Of a stretch of DNA of 17,157 nt, positions 1-6,678 are shown piece after piece (positions within the stretch are counted from its first letter, which is position 1; the number at the start of each line of letters is the position of its first letter). A model generated the notes under the pieces. It worked only from the letters and a program-made list of their open reading frames with translations. It was not told where the DNA came from and did not search any database. Source of the DNA: Acidobacteriota bacterium (GTDB taxonomy: Bacteria > Acidobacteriota > Vicinamibacteria > Vicinamibacterales > UBA8438); the NCBI GenBank assembly GCA_003533545.1, contig DQEK01000188.1:1-17157 (forward strand), given 5' to 3'. A program made the translations under genes and the position numbers.

Positions 1-1217
1 ATGACCTTCTCCTGCTCCAATGCACCGATCCTGTGCGCGTCGTAACCCAATTCGGCGAGTATCGACTGCGTATGTTGTCCGAGTAACGGCGGTGGCGTCC
101 GGACACCGCCGGCGGTCTCACCCATTTTGACCGGTACGCCCAGAACCTGCATCGGTCCCGCCTTGGGATGGTGCATCGGTACCACCATCAGCCGCTCCAC
201 TAACTGCGGGTCCGACAGCACTTCAGCTAGGTCACGGACTGCGCCGCATGGCACCCCCGCCTGTTTAAGAACGTCCAGCCACTGCGAGCGGGAGCGGGTG
301 CGAATCCGTTCGGCCAATAGCGGGCGAAGCGCGTCTTGGTTTTCGACCCGCCCCTTGTTGGTGGTGAATCGCTCATCGGCGGCCAGGGTCGGTGTCTCGA
401 TGATCTCGCAAAATTTGGTGAACAGTACGTCGTTACCCGCCGCCACGACGATGTCCCCGTCGGCCGCCGTGAACGTCTCGTAGGGGACAATGGTCGGGTG
501 CTGGTTGCCTAAGCTGGGCGGGGCCTGACCTGTGGCGAAATAGATGCCTGCTTGATAGGTCAGTAGTGCTGCCACGGAGTCGAGCATGCCGACGTCGATG
601 AACTGGCCGTGGCCGGCACGCTCCCGAGCGAGCAGCGCCATTGCCACGCCAAAGGCCGCGAACATGCCGGACACGATGTCCGCGATGGCGACGCCGAGCC
701 GATAGGGCGTGCCGCCGGGTGGCCCCGTGATGCTCATAAGGCCGCCTTCACCTTGCATCACTGCGTCGTACCCTGGTTCCGAGCGCCGAGGGCCAGTTTG
801 ACCGAAACCGGAAATGGAGCAGTAGACCAACCTCGGGTGCGCAGCGGACAGGGCGTCGTAACCGAGTCCCTGTCGTTCGAGTGTGCCGGGGCGGAAGTTC
901 TCGACCAGAACGTCGGCTTGCTGTATGAGCTTGTCTAGCACCTCCCGACCATCTGGGTGCTTGAAGTTGAGCGTGACACTCTCCTTGTTGCGGTTCACAC
1001 TGAGAAAATAGGCGCTCTCACCGTTCTGAAATGGCGGGCCCCAACCGCGCGTATCATCACCCTTGCCGGGCTGCTCTACCTTGATGACCCGTGCCCCCAT
1101 GTCCGCCAGCATCATGGTGCAGTAGGGTCCGGAAAGCACCCGGGTCAGGTCCAGTACTGTCAATCCGTCCAGCGGCCCGGCGAGCGGTTTGTCAGTGTTT
1201 GTCACGGTGTCATTCAT
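1..1217 (-). CDS. CaiB/BaiF family III CoA-transferase (C-terminus cut by window edge)
   Basis: Family III CoA-transferases move CoA between carboxylic acids in the cytoplasm (formyl-CoA transferase and carnitine CoA-transferase types). The reading frame is open from ATG 1217 to base 1, giving about 405 residues. The family is usually about 400 residues, so only a few C-terminal residues are missing. The N-terminal segment GPLDGLTVLDLTRVLSGPY and the following MLADMGARVIKVE are classic for the family. Asp180, in the AIADIVSG segment, aligns by eye with the acylated catalytic Asp of formyl-CoA transferase. GHGQFIDVGMLDS follows near residues 203-214. A purine-rich GAGAG lies about 6 bases before the start. 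It sits 41 bases downstream of the aminotransferase on the same strand, so the two are probably co-transcribed. The substrate cannot be told from sequence: succinyl-CoA-dependent transferases and racemases of this family look alike. Confidence 0.9.
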   Translation of the reverse strand, partial: MNDTVTNTDKPLAGPLDGLTVLDLTRVLSGPYCTMMLADMGARVIKVEQPGKGDDTRGWGPPFQNGESAYFLSVNRNKESVTLNFKHPDGREVLDKLIQQADVLVENFRPGTLERQGLGYDALSAAHPRLVYCSISGFGQTGPRRSEPGYDAVMQGEGGLMSITGPPGGTPYRLGVAIADIVSGMFAAFGVAMALLARERAGHGQFIDVGMLDSVAALLTYQAGIYFATGQAPPSLGNQHPTIVPYETFTAADGDIVVAAGNDVLFTKFCEIIETPTLAADERFTTNKGRVENQDALRPLLAERIRTRSRSQWLDVLKQAGVPCGAVRDLAEVLSDPQLVERLMVVPMHHPKAGPMQVLGVPVKMGETAGGVRTPPPLLGQHTQSILAELGYDAHRIGALEQEKV

Positions 1218-1258
1218 TGGACTCTCTTTTCCCGTCCGTCGCGTTGACGCGTCGTGCC

Positions 1259-2383
1259 TTAGAGCGAACGCCCAGGCCGGGGCGCGAGAACGGACCCAAG
1301 ACGCTTAAGGCCCCGGGCCAGGGATTCCGGTTCGCCGCCTATTCCCAATCGCAAATAGCCCTCGAGTTTGAAGTGTGCGCCGGGGACAATCAATAGACCA
1401 TGTTGGGTTCGCAGGGCCTCTGCTAGCTCGGACGACTTCCGGGTTCCAGCGTAGCGTATCAGGGTTACGCCGCCTGCCTCCGGCGGCACCTGGTGGACGC
1501 CTGGCTGTTCGGCGACCCATGAAGCAACGGCGGATTGGTTTTCTCTCAAGATGCGCCGTGCCCGTGCTACGAGCTGGTTTCTCCGCGAGGGCGCGAGCGC
1601 GGTGCGGGCCAGCAGGTCGCTGATCGCACCTGGCGCGATCGAAGTGTAATCGCGCCGACCCCATAATTCGTTGATGAACGCTGTCGGTCCCGACACCCAG
1701 CCGAGGCGCAGACCAGGCAGCCCGTAGACCTTGGAAAGTCCGCCGGTGACGATGACGCGGTCGTGTCGACCCCAGGCCGACGCGGTCTCCCACCCGTCGA
1801 GCTCTGCTCCACGATAGATTTCGTCGGCGAGTAGCCAGCAGCCCCGCTCGTCCGCCAGCGCGCAAAGCCCGCCGACGTCTTCCTCTGTGAGCCGACTCCC
1901 GGTGGGGTTGTTGGGATTGCACACGGCGATCAGGCGAGTGCGGTCAGTCACGGCGGTCCGCACCGCGGCGAGATCGAGGGTCCATCGACGTTCGCCGGGA
2001 TTGAGCCAGACCTCTCGTACTGTCGCGCCGAACGCCCGCGCGAGTCCAGGAATCTGCATGTAGTTAGGTTGAATACTCACCACCTCGTCACCGGGCTCGA
2101 GCAGGCGCCAGCAGCAGATGAAGTTGGCCTCCGAACCGCCATTAGTGACCAGGACCTGGGAGCTACTGGCCCCTTCGTAGAGGGCGGCAATCCGCGCGCG
2201 CAGTGCCTCCGTCCCGTTGGTTTGCGTGTATGCCAGTTCTTGTTCGAGCAGGTCGTCTAGGCCGGGTGGCTCGATCAGTTCTCGCACGCGCAGTGGATGC
2301 ACCCCGCTCTCAGTCAGGTTGATTTCGACGGTGTGTTCGTGAATCGACTGCCAGCGCTCGAGGTCGAACCGTTCAATCTGCAT
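1259..2383 (-). CDS. PLP-dependent class I/II aminotransferase
   Basis: This is a cytosolic fold-type I aminotransferase of 374 residues. Visible motifs are NPNNPTG (residues 156-162), the pyridine-nitrogen Asp187 in LLADEIY, the Schiff-base Lys218 in GGLSKVYGLPGLRLGW, the phosphate-binding Arg226, and Arg345 in GYLRLGIGG, which should hold the substrate carboxylate. The N-terminus (FDLERWQSIHEHTVEINLTE) resembles the subgroup that includes capreomycidine synthase-like enzymes rather than aspartate aminotransferase proper, but I cannot assign the amino donor or acceptor. The ATG start has no clear Shine-Dalgarno sequence, although it fits the usual family N-terminus. The gene is divergent from the cysteine synthase gene and lies directly upstream of the CoA-transferase on the same strand. 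This suggests a short catabolic or biosynthetic pair acting on an amino acid and its oxo-acid CoA derivative; that link is inference. Confidence 0.9.
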   Translation of the reverse strand: MQIERFDLERWQSIHEHTVEINLTESGVHPLRVRELIEPPGLDDLLEQELAYTQTNGTEALRARIAALYEGASSSQVLVTNGGSEANFICCWRLLEPGDEVVSIQPNYMQIPGLARAFGATVREVWLNPGERRWTLDLAAVRTAVTDRTRLIAVCNPNNPTGSRLTEEDVGGLCALADERGCWLLADEIYRGAELDGWETASAWGRHDRVIVTGGLSKVYGLPGLRLGWVSGPTAFINELWGRRDYTSIAPGAISDLLARTALAPSRRNQLVARARRILRENQSAVASWVAEQPGVHQVPPEAGGVTLIRYAGTRKSSELAEALRTQHGLLIVPGAHFKLEGYLRLGIGGEPESLARGLKRLGSVLAPRPGRSL

Positions 2384-2677
2384 TGATTGTTCAGTCCCGG
2401 GTCCGGGAAATGCCCACGGGCATCGAAATAGTGGCCGGATGCTGTCGTGCTATCTCGTACCGCCGCCCGTCATTGATATCCGGTTTGACCGTCGTTGGTG
2501 CAAGCTCTCTGGCTAAACCGCCGTGGACTACTCGTGCGCTATGACCCACAGTGTAACCGGTGGGTTTTGGTTGGCGTTGTTCCTCCTGTCCATGCGCCGA
2601 CTGGTTCACCGGCCGCTTGATGCTCACACGGCGTCCGCATAACATGTGGCGTTCGGGTGGCGTTGGACGTCTCGACC
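2384..2677. other. Divergent intergenic region
   Basis: About 290 bases separate the minus-strand aminotransferase from the plus-strand cysteine synthase, so both promoters must lie here. I see no RNA gene or riboswitch fold I can name. The only clean structure is a 14-base inverted repeat at 2410-2423. A TTGACC hexamer at 2485-2490 resembles a -35 box, but no convincing -10 box follows at 16-18 bases. An 84-codon minus-strand frame at 2391-2645 has no family resemblance and was not called. Confidence 0.5.
2410..2423. repeat. 14-base inverted repeat, possible operator
   Basis: ATGCCC-AC-GGGCAT is a perfect dyad with 6-base arms and a 2-base centre. It lies 27 bases upstream of the aminotransferase start codon, inside the divergent promoter region. 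It could bind a dimeric regulator, but no regulator gene is adjacent to it and one short dyad may arise by chance in GC-rich DNA. Confidence 0.25.
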
Positions 2678-4024
2678 ATGAACGATCACGCTCGGCGCGT
2701 GTATGACTCTATTCTCGGCCTCCAGTGCGATGCCGACAATCCGACACCCCTTGTACGCCTGAACCGGGTCATTCCCTTTAAGCACACGCAGGTCTACGCC
2801 AAGCTCGAGTGGTTCAACCCGTTCGGCGCCGTCAAGGATCGCGTGGCGGCCAATTTGCTTGCGGATGGAGAGGCCAGGAGGTCCGTGGGGCCGAATCAGA
2901 AGCTCGTGGAGCCCACGTCGGGGAACACCGGCATGGCTCTTGCGATGCTCGCCAACGTGAAGGGATACACCCTGACGACGCCGCTGTCGAGTGAGATCCC
3001 GCTTGAGAAGCGCACAATGTTGCGGTTCTTCGGTGCTGATGTGATGGAGCTACAGGACACCCTGTGTCCAGCCCCTGGCGCGCCTGAGGGGGCTATCGCG
3101 AAAGCGATGGAATTGGGTGATCGGCCTGATTTTCACATGCTCAACCAGTATGTTAACGAAGCTAACCCTGACGCGCACTACAAGACCACGGGGCCTGAGA
3201 TTTGGCGGCAGACCGGTGGCGAGGTTTCGCATTTCGCGGCGGGACTTGGCACTTGCGGCACTATTACCGGCACCGGGCGTTTCCTGAAAGAGCAGCGCCC
3301 GGACGTCCAAGTGCTGGGGGTGCATCCGCAGGATGGCCACGACATTCCCGGGGTGCGCAGTTTGCGACAGCTGGAACAGACCCAACTGTATCGCCCGGAC
3401 GAGTATGACCACGTTATCGAGGTGAACGACGAGACTGCCTACAAGTTGTGCCTACGGCTGAATCGTGAAGAGAGTATTACGGCGGGGCCGAGTTGTTCGA
3501 TGGCACTGGCTGGTGCACTCCAGCTCGTGCCGGACGAGCCGGGCAACCTTCTCGTCGTGATCTTCCCGGACAACGCGTTCAAGTATGCGTCGTCTTTCGT
3601 GAAGCATCTGCCGGGTATGGCCGCGGCCGCGCCGGGCGCCACCACAAAGTCCAGCCCGTTGCTTGAGAAAATGAGAGAGAACGTACGCGGCAACGAGAAC
3701 CTAACGATTGATGTAGATGCCGCTCACGATCAATGGCAGGCGGAAAAACCGTTTGTTCTGGATGTTCGCCCTCGTGATCAATATGACGACGCCCATGTTC
3801 CGGGCGCCTTCAACATCCCGTTGGCCGAACTCGGCGATGACAGCCAGTATCTGGCGGTTTTGCCTCGCGACCGTGACGCGCCGATTCTTAGTGTCTGCCA
3901 GCGGGGGAATGCGTCGCTGTCAGGCCTGCTGTTTCTGAAGTCACTCGGGTATCGCAACGTGCGGAGCATGAACGGTGGGACACTGGCCTGGCGAGAAAAG
4001 GGCTTCGCTACCGATTCTAAGTGA
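2678..4024 (+). CDS. cysM: Cysteine synthase (CysM/OPS sulfhydrylase type) fused to C-terminal rhodanese
   Basis: This is a fold-type II PLP enzyme that makes cysteine from an activated serine and a sulfur donor. Numbering is from ATG 2678 (448 residues). A GTG at 2657 would add seven residues; neither start has a strong ribosome site, and ATG was preferred. The synthase domain covers about residues 20-310: Schiff-base Lys53 in NPFGAVKDR, the substrate loop PTSGNTGMA (79-87), and the phosphate loop near 190-197 (GLGTCGTITGTG). Arg230 in GVRSLRQLEQ aligns by eye with the Arg that gives M. tuberculosis CysM its O-phosphoserine preference. A linker leads to a rhodanese domain (about 350-445: VLDVRPRDQYDDAHVPGAFNIP, then catalytic Cys407 in CQRGNAS). 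Ordinary CysM is about 300-320 residues and has no such domain. The JAMM protease gene starts 25 bases downstream. With the carrier and E1 genes, this supports a carrier-bound thiocarboxylate as sulfur donor. Confidence 0.92.
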   Translation: MNDHARRVYDSILGLQCDADNPTPLVRLNRVIPFKHTQVYAKLEWFNPFGAVKDRVAANLLADGEARRSVGPNQKLVEPTSGNTGMALAMLANVKGYTLTTPLSSEIPLEKRTMLRFFGADVMELQDTLCPAPGAPEGAIAKAMELGDRPDFHMLNQYVNEANPDAHYKTTGPEIWRQTGGEVSHFAAGLGTCGTITGTGRFLKEQRPDVQVLGVHPQDGHDIPGVRSLRQLEQTQLYRPDEYDHVIEVNDETAYKLCLRLNREESITAGPSCSMALAGALQLVPDEPGNLLVVIFPDNAFKYASSFVKHLPGMAAAAPGATTKSSPLLEKMRENVRGNENLTIDVDAAHDQWQAEKPFVLDVRPRDQYDDAHVPGAFNIPLAELGDDSQYLAVLPRDRDAPILSVCQRGNASLSGLLFLKSLGYRNVRSMNGGTLAWREKGFATDSK

Positions 4025-4049
4025 CGCTTCTGGGTACCTGTTACGAGGC

Positions 4050-4469
4050 ATGGCACTCTCGATGCTGGTGCTCCACGCTGCTGCCGAGGCCGGGATTCGT
4101 CGGCACGCCCGGGAGTCGTACCCGTACGAGTGCTGCGGGGCGTTGATCGGGTGCAATCAGGTGGTGTCAGAGGTGTTTGCGTTACCGAACACCACCGAGG
4201 AGGGACCACGGCGGAGATTTCTGATTCGGCCGGTTGATTACCAGGCTGCCGAACTGCGAGCCACGGAACTTGGGGCGGAGTTGCTTGGGTTCTATCACTC
4301 GCACCCTGACAGTCCGGCGGAGCCGTCGCAGTACGACCTCGACCACGCCTGGCCGGTCTTCGCCTACGTTATTCTTGCGGTGACTGCGGGTAAGCCCGCG
4401 GCGCTCACCTCTTGGCGCCTGCGGGAAGACCGGTTGGCCTTTGACGAACAGCCGGTCACCGTCGAATAG
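4050..4469 (+). CDS. mec: JAMM/Mec-like metalloprotease acting on sulfur carrier
   Basis: This is a zinc isopeptidase of the JAB1/MPN (JAMM) family. In mycobacteria, Mec hydrolyses the CysO-cysteine adduct to free cysteine and carrier. All metal and catalytic residues are visible, numbered from ATG 4050 (139 residues): Glu27 in PYECCGALIG, His83 and His85 in FYHSHP, Ser93, and Asp96, exactly ten residues after the second His (H-x-H-x10-D). A longer in-frame start at 3975 would overlap the upstream gene by 50 bases and adds residues with no family resemblance. ATG 4062 is a second candidate. GAGG at 4045-4048 lies close upstream, but its spacing suits neither start well. The gene sits between the cysteine synthase and carrier genes, as expected for the protein-thiocarboxylate cysteine pathway. 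Because the carrier here ends in Gly-Gly-Glu-Arg-Ser, the enzyme may also trim that tail, as QbsD and HcyD do for their partners. Confidence 0.88.
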   Translation: MALSMLVLHAAAEAGIRRHARESYPYECCGALIGCNQVVSEVFALPNTTEEGPRRRFLIRPVDYQAAELRATELGAELLGFYHSHPDSPAEPSQYDLDHAWPVFAYVILAVTAGKPAALTSWRLREDRLAFDEQPVTVE

Positions 4470-4558
4470 CGTGGTTGGCTGGGAAGTTGAGGACATTAAC
4501 CGGTCTGCGCGGTCAGCACGGGACAGATCGGCCAGAGAGCAGGACACGACGAGGCATC

Positions 4559-4843
4559 ATGGCAACCAAAATTCTTATTCCGACTCCCCTCCGTTCGTAT
4601 ACCGGAAACCAGGACGTTGTCGAGGCTGAAGGCAATACAGTCGGGGAGTTGTTGGCCAATATGACGGCCCGCTACACCGACCTGAGCAAGCATCTATACG
4701 CGGACGACGGCAAACTCCGGAGCTTTGTGAATATCTATGTCAATGATGACGACATCCGGTATCTGGAGAGGGAACAAACCCCTGTTGCCTCCGGTGACAC
4801 GGTTAGCATCATTCCGTCGGTGGCCGGAGGAGAACGGTCGTGA
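4559..4843 (+). CDS. cysO: ThiS/MoaD-like sulfur carrier (CysO-like) with three-residue C-terminal extension
   Basis: This is a 94-residue beta-grasp sulfur carrier. The segments IPTPLRSYTG (7-16) and FVNIYVNDDDIRYL (56-69) closely match M. tuberculosis CysO as I remember it. In the family, the C-terminal glycine is adenylated by an E1-like enzyme and converted to a thiocarboxylate, which donates sulfur for cysteine synthesis. Here the frame ends SVAGG-ERS-stop, so the diglycine (90-91) is followed by Glu-Arg-Ser and cannot be adenylated until these are removed. ATG 4559 was chosen because it begins at the first family residue and has GAGG at 4551-4554; a TTG at 4475 would add 28 unrelated residues. 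The stop overlaps the GTG of the E1 gene, and the two glycine codons form that gene's ribosome-binding site. Confidence 0.9.
   Translation: MATKILIPTPLRSYTGNQDVVEAEGNTVGELLANMTARYTDLSKHLYADDGKLRSFVNIYVNDDDIRYLEREQTPVASGDTVSIIPSVAGGERS
4826..4833 (+). promoter_or_regulatory. Shine-Dalgarno for moeZ, embedded in the CysO diglycine codons
   Basis: GGAGGAGA lies with its GGAGG core (4826-4830) nine bases before the GTG start at 4840. It is also the Gly90-Gly91 codon pair (4826-4831) plus the start of the Glu codon of the carrier gene. The stop and start codons overlap as GTGA (4840-4843). This arrangement predicts translational coupling of carrier and activating enzyme. Confidence 0.75.
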
Positions 4844-6003
4844 ACCACGAAGCACCGTTCTTGACCAATGAGGAGGTAGCGCGCTACAGCCGCCACGTCA
4901 TCCTGCCGGAGGTTGGCATGGAGGGGCAGCTAAAACTGAAGGCGGCGCGCGTGCTTTGTATCGGGGCCGGTGGTCTGGGGTCGCCGGTAGCGTTGTACCT
5001 GGCTGCCGCCGGAGTCGGCACCATCGGTGTCGTCGATTTCGACGAAGTCGATTACAGCAATCTCCAACGGCAGATCATTCACGGAACTCCGGACGTGGGG
5101 CGGTCGAAGCTTGAGTCAGCGAAAGAGCGACTCAATGCACTGAACCCCGAGGTCGAGGTCGTAACCCACGAGATGGCTGTCTCGTCCCAGAACGCACTCG
5201 AGCTGTTCGCTGGCTACGATCTAGTCGTTGATGGGACTGACAATTTTCCGACTCGGTACCTGGTCAATGACGCCTGCGTACTCTCGGGTAAGCCGAACAT
5301 TTATGGCAGCATCTATCGGTTTGAGGGACAGGCGTCGGTGTTCGCCACCGCCGACGGCCCATGCTACCGCTGCATGTTTCCGGAACCGCCGCCGCCGGGG
5401 CTCGTGCCGAGTTGCGCTGAGGGGGGAGTGCTAGGCATTCTTCCCGGGGTCGTTGGCACGATTCAGGCCACGGAGGCGGTTAAGGTCATTCTGGGTGTAG
5501 GTGAGCCGCTGATTGGCCGGTTTCTGCTCTTCGATGCCCTGAAAATGCGATTCCGGGAGCTAAAGGTAAGGAAAGATCCTGAGTGCCCGGTTTGCGGCGA
5601 CCACCCCACTGTCACCAAGTTGATCGATTATGAGCAGTTTTGCGGAATTACGCCTGTCGTCGAGGAGCCCGCGCCCTTGTCGTCGTCTGATGCCGCGACA
5701 GTCGAGGAACTGAAGACCCGGCTTGATCGTAAGGATTCGTTCCTGCTTCTCGATGTACGCGAGCAACGGGAGTTCGAGATCTGCCGCATACCTGGCTCGG
5801 TGCTGATTCCGCTGGGAGAACTGCCGTCCCGACTCGCCGAACTCAAGGGCCGAGACGACGTGATCGTACATTGCAAGTCTGGGGTGCGTAGTGGCAAGGC
5901 GGTCGCTTTACTGAGAGGTTCAGGCTTCGCGGGCGCGCGCAATCTGACCGGCGGCATCCTTGCCTGGATCGATAGGATCGATCCGACACTGCCGAAATAC
6001 TGA
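4840..6003 (+). CDS. moeZ: MoeB/ThiF-type E1 with C-terminal rhodanese domain (MoeZ-like)
   Basis: This cytosolic adenylyltransferase/sulfurtransferase has 387 residues. The E1 domain (about 1-250) has the nucleotide loop GAGGLGS (42-48), the conserved DFDEVDYSNLQRQ (66-78), the metal-binding Asp131 in DGTDNF, zinc cysteines Cys175/Cys178 (CYRC) and Cys249/Cys252 (CPVC), and Cys192 in PSCAEGGVLG. The rhodanese domain (about 290-385) has LLLDVREQREFEICRIPGS and the catalytic Cys345 in HCKSGVRS. The architecture and length match MoeZ, which activates and sulfurates CysO (and MoaD) in actinobacteria. The GTG start at 4840 overlaps the carrier stop and has an ideal ribosome site inside the carrier gene. 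Adjacency to the carrier makes CysO-type activation the likely main role; it may also serve molybdopterin or tRNA thiolation carriers encoded elsewhere, which cannot be judged here. Confidence 0.93.
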   Translation: MNHEAPFLTNEEVARYSRHVILPEVGMEGQLKLKAARVLCIGAGGLGSPVALYLAAAGVGTIGVVDFDEVDYSNLQRQIIHGTPDVGRSKLESAKERLNALNPEVEVVTHEMAVSSQNALELFAGYDLVVDGTDNFPTRYLVNDACVLSGKPNIYGSIYRFEGQASVFATADGPCYRCMFPEPPPPGLVPSCAEGGVLGILPGVVGTIQATEAVKVILGVGEPLIGRFLLFDALKMRFRELKVRKDPECPVCGDHPTVTKLIDYEQFCGITPVVEEPAPLSSSDAATVEELKTRLDRKDSFLLLDVREQREFEICRIPGSVLIPLGELPSRLAELKGRDDVIVHCKSGVRSGKAVALLRGSGFAGARNLTGGILAWIDRIDPTLPKY

Positions 6004-6019
6004 TGTGACGACGTCTTTA

Positions 6020-6030
6020 ATTCGGAGAAT
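6020..6030. promoter_or_regulatory. Short dyad ATTC-GGA-GAAT, possible regulator site
   Basis: An 11-base dyad with 4-base arms lies in the 112-base gap between the E1 gene and the Rrf2-type regulator gene, about 85 bases upstream of the regulator start. Rrf2-family proteins bind dyads and often control their own genes, so an autoregulatory operator is conceivable. The arms are short and I cannot match a named IscR or CymR consensus, so this is only a candidate. Confidence 0.2.
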
Positions 6031-6080
6031 CTGAACACCACCGGAGGGAACTTGGGTGGTCCTGCCGCGTCCAGTTCCGC

Positions 6081-6086
6081 TAGAAT
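6081..6086 (+). promoter_or_regulatory. Possible -10 box upstream of the Rrf2 regulator
   Basis: TAGAAT lies 29 bases upstream of the regulator start codon, a good position for a -10 element with a short leader. I find no good -35 hexamer 16-18 bases before it (the sequence there is near GGTCCT), as would be expected of an activated or weak promoter. It would give the regulator, iscS and the A-type carrier gene their own promoter within the sulfur block. Confidence 0.25.
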
Positions 6087-6115
6087 GGGGCCGTCCACCG
6101 ACTGGCAGCTAGTTT

Positions 6116-6598
6116 ATGTTGCGACTCTCGAAAAAAGCCGAGTACGCGTTGATGGCCTTAAAGGATCTGGCCTCGCGGCCAGAGACCGAGGCGCCGAGCG
6201 CCCGCGAGATCGCCGAGCGCTACGGTATCCCTCTCGAGTTGATGGCCAAGGTGCTCCAGCGCCTGGTCCGTCGCGACCTTCTCGCGTCCCACCATGGCAC
6301 ACGGGGCGGGTATCAACTGGCGAGACCTTCTGGTCAGATATCGGTGGCTGAGGTCATTGAGGCGATCGACGGTCCGGTGATGGTGACAGCTTGTGCCAGC
6401 ATGGACGATGATTGCGACCAGTTCGCCAACTGCAATATTCGTGATCCGTTGTGGCGGGTCAAGGATCAGATTGTCCGCGCATTGACCTCGTACAGTTTGC
6501 AGGCGCTCGCGGCCGACCGAGCTCCATTGGTACCAGTGTCACTTGCTCCCCGTTCACCGGGAACGAACGGTCTGGCGGTTCCTGTCGATACCCGCTGA
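6116..6598 (+). CDS. Rrf2-family (IscR-like) transcriptional regulator
   Basis: This is a 160-residue winged-helix DNA-binding regulator. The N-terminus MLRLSKKAEYALMALKDLA, the recognition region PSAREIAERYGIPLELMAKVLQRL and the wing HHGTRGGYQLAR (59-70) are typical of Rrf2 proteins. Cys93, Cys100 and Cys106 (C-x6-C-x5-C) sit where IscR-type proteins ligate a [2Fe-2S] cluster. This suggests sensing of Fe-S status rather than the cluster-free CymR mechanism, though that is inference. The roughly 30-residue tail after position 130 has no recognisable feature. ATG 6116 fits the family start; the ribosome site is weak. The gene lies 112 bases after the E1 gene and 80 bases before iscS, so it probably controls iscS and the A-type carrier gene, and perhaps itself and the cysteine genes. 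The target genes outside this window are unknown. Confidence 0.92.
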   Translation: MLRLSKKAEYALMALKDLASRPETEAPSAREIAERYGIPLELMAKVLQRLVRRDLLASHHGTRGGYQLARPSGQISVAEVIEAIDGPVMVTACASMDDDCDQFANCNIRDPLWRVKDQIVRALTSYSLQALAADRAPLVPVSLAPRSPGTNGLAVPVDTR

Positions 6599-6678
6599 GC
6601 GTTCGCCGGCTCCAAGCACCGCACCTCCCTGGGCGCCTTCGGGTTGTGGGCGTCTGCAAGCTGGCTGGTGGCCTGTCG

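Noticed and set aside
2391..2645. 84-codon minus-strand frame in the divergent intergenic region
   Set aside because: No family resemblance, no ribosome site, unbiased composition, and it would fill the only promoter region for two genes.
6037..6060. ACCACC...GGTGGT inverted repeat after the E1 gene as a terminator
   Set aside because: Six-base arms with a 12-base loop and no T-run; not convincing as a terminator.
6451..6678. 76-codon N-terminal extension of iscS
   Set aside because: It overlaps the Rrf2 gene and is unlike the family; ATG 6679 with GGTGG upstream gives the canonical IscS N-terminus.
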